Origin: an uncultured Ruminococcus sp.
GTDB taxonomy: Bacteria; Bacillota; Clostridia; Oscillospirales; Acutalibacteraceae
Length of the DNA: 5,833 nt
Assembly (NCBI GenBank): GCA_946055445.1
Contig: CAMGGF010000093.1
Coordinates: forward strand, 1-5,833
Direction of reading: 5' to 3'
The position numbers and the translations under genes were made by a program. Below the pieces are notes generated by a model. The model was given only the letters and a program-made list of their open reading frames with translations. It was not told the DNA's origin and made no database searches. Below, in pieces: positions 4,529 through 5,833 of the stretch; within the stretch, counting starts at the first letter, position 1, and every line of letters begins with the position of its first letter.

Positions 4529-5833
4529 TCAGTGTTCGTCTGCAAGCACCGCTTCGGCGCATTTCATACCGTCTACGGCGGCGGAAATAATGCCGCCCGC
4601 ATACCCCGCGCCCTCGCCGCAGGGGAACACGCCGTTTACCTTGGTTTGAAAAAACTCGTCGCGGACAATACGCACAGGGGAAGAAGACCGCGTTTCAGGG
4701 CCTGTGAGCACCGCTTCGGGAGATGCAAATCCCGCAAGCATCGTGTCCATTTTCACGAGTGCCTCTGCCATTGTGTCCGCCACGCGCGCGGGCAAAATCT
4801 CACGCAAATTGCAAAGTGAAACGCCCGTGGGGCAGGTTGGGCGCACCGTACCGAGCGTATGAGAAGATTGTCCTTTTAAGAAATCCCCCACCAAAGTTGC
4901 GGGTGCGGTATAATCTCCGCCGCCGAGCGAAAACGCCTTTTTCTCCATTTCCAACTGATAGTATATCCCCGCTAACGGGTGGTCACTCGGAAACTGCTCG
5001 GGCTCGACGCCGACAAGCAACGCGGAATTGGCATTTTCGCCGTCGCGGGCAAATTCGCTCATACCGTTAGTGACAACCGTACCCGCCTCGCTCGGACAAC
5101 AAACAACCGTCCCGCCCGGGCACATACAAAATGTATATGCCCCGCGCCCACCTTGCGGGTGGCAGGCAAGTTTATAATCCGCCGCTTTTAATTTCGGGTG
5201 ATTCCAAAGCGCGCCGTACTGTGAACGGTTAATCATTTCCTGCTTATGTTCAATCCGCGCGCCGACCGAAAACGCCTTTTGCGTAATGGTAAACCCTTTT
5301 CGATAGAGCATTTCCACCGTGTCACGCGCCGAATGCCCAATCGCAAGAATGACCGCATCGGTTTCAAAATCAGTTTGTTTCCCCATTTTATCGGTATAGG
5401 TCACACCCTGTAACGCGCCGTTGTAAACAAGTAAATCCGTTAGTTTTGTTTCAAAGCGGATTTCGCCGCCGAGGCGCAAAATTTCCTCGCGAATATTCTT
5501 CACCACCGCACACAGTTTGTCCGTGCCGATATGGGGTTTCGCGCTGTATAAAATCTCCTCGGGCGCGCCGTGCAACACAAATTGGCGCAAGACCTCGCGC
5601 TGGCGAAAATCCTTGGTGCCCGTATTTAATTTTCCGTCGGAAAAGGTGCCCGCGCCCCCCTCGCCGAACTGCACATTGGAGTCGGGATTGAGTTTGCGGG
5701 TTTGCCAAAAGGTTTTTACACTTTTTTGCCGCTGTTCCACGCATTCGCCGCGTTCGAGCACCAATGGGCAAAGCCCCGCACGCGCGAGTATTAGTGCGGC
5801 GAACATCCCCGCGGGGCCGAAGCCCACCACCAC
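4529..5833 (-). CDS. FAD-dependent dehydrogenase, COG2509-type (5' end outside window)
   Basis: 434 residues of a flavoprotein are visible; the start is missing. The first visible residues, VVVGFGPAGMFAALILARAG, are the dinucleotide-binding GxGPAG motif. In this family it is preceded by roughly 80-100 residues, so the GTG at the window edge is an internal valine. Other blocks: NVQFGEGGAGTFSDGKLNTG (53-72 of the visible part), AIGHSARDTVEML (164-176), HPKLKAADYKLACH (212-225), FCMCPGG (235-241) and the FAD-closing PCGEGAGYAGGIISAAVDG (404-422). FCMCPGG and the C-terminal GEGAGYAGGI are characteristic of the uncharacterised COG2509 group within the FAD oxidoreductases. The substrate is unknown; I do not assign a reaction. 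The stop is TGA at 4531-4529. No frameshift is seen. It converges on ddh, so no shared operon is implied. Confidence 0.88.
   Translation of the reverse strand: MVVGFGPAGMFAALILARAGLCPLVLERGECVEQRQKSVKTFWQTRKLNPDSNVQFGEGGAGTFSDGKLNTGTKDFRQREVLRQFVLHGAPEEILYSAKPHIGTDKLCAVVKNIREEILRLGGEIRFETKLTDLLVYNGALQGVTYTDKMGKQTDFETDAVILAIGHSARDTVEMLYRKGFTITQKAFSVGARIEHKQEMINRSQYGALWNHPKLKAADYKLACHPQGGRGAYTFCMCPGGTVVCCPSEAGTVVTNGMSEFARDGENANSALLVGVEPEQFPSDHPLAGIYYQLEMEKKAFSLGGGDYTAPATLVGDFLKGQSSHTLGTVRPTCPTGVSLCNLREILPARVADTMAEALVKMDTMLAGFASPEAVLTGPETRSSSPVRIVRDEFFQTKVNGVFPCGEGAGYAGGIISAAVDGMKCAEAVLADEH

Noticed and set aside
5831..5833. GTG at the window edge as start of the flavoprotein
   Set aside because: It falls inside the VVVGFGPAG motif of the FAD-binding fold; family members have an N-terminal extension before it, so the true start lies outside the window.

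Overview
The window looks like chromosomal DNA of a low-to-mid GC Gram-positive anaerobe, most likely a Clostridia/Oscillospirales-type gut bacterium. Support comes from strong Shine-Dalgarno sites (GGAGG-type), textbook sigma-A promoters (TTGACA-N17-TATAAT), a tRNA with encoded CCA, a meso-diaminopimelate dehydrogenase, a clostridial-style cysteine-bearing Rrf2 regulator and a COG2509 FAD-dependent dehydrogenase. The taxonomic call is inference, not a search result.

Layout. Positions 1-149 hold a hairpin-rich non-coding repeat built from direct and inverted copies of a 7-base motif; its left end may lie outside the window. It abuts a 14-bp-stem terminator (152-183) that ends a tRNA-Leu(GAG) gene on the minus strand (185-268), which has a consensus promoter at 303-331. 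About 135 bp without recognisable content separates that promoter from a consensus plus-strand promoter (467-495). A 23-bp perfect inverted repeat (499-521) sits on the predicted transcription start of that second promoter, as expected for a repressor operator. A 5' leader of about 200 nt follows, with an unexplained perfect Shine-Dalgarno sequence at 551-558.

The plus-strand operon is metY-like O-acetylhomoserine sulfhydrylase (707-1996), cysK-like O-acetylserine sulfhydrylase (2011-2949) and an Rrf2-family regulator (2972-3382), with gaps of 14 and 22 bp. The two enzymes put sulfide onto homoserine- and serine-derived carbon skeletons, giving homocysteine and cysteine. The regulator, with cysteines placed like Fe-S ligands, is the obvious candidate to bind the operator at 499-521 and control its own operon; this is inference from position.

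A separate plus-strand unit follows: a promoter embedded in a long inverted repeat (3395-3439) and a meso-diaminopimelate dehydrogenase gene (3474-4454), ending in a strong terminator (4471-4512). Converging on it from the right is a 5'-truncated COG2509-type FAD-dependent dehydrogenase (minus strand, 4529 to the window edge).

The protein genes are ordinary sulfur amino acid and lysine/peptidoglycan metabolism. I see no clear evidence of a wholly new system. The most unusual parts are non-coding: the 1-149 element, the operator and leader of the sulfur operon, and the inverted repeat around the ddh promoter.
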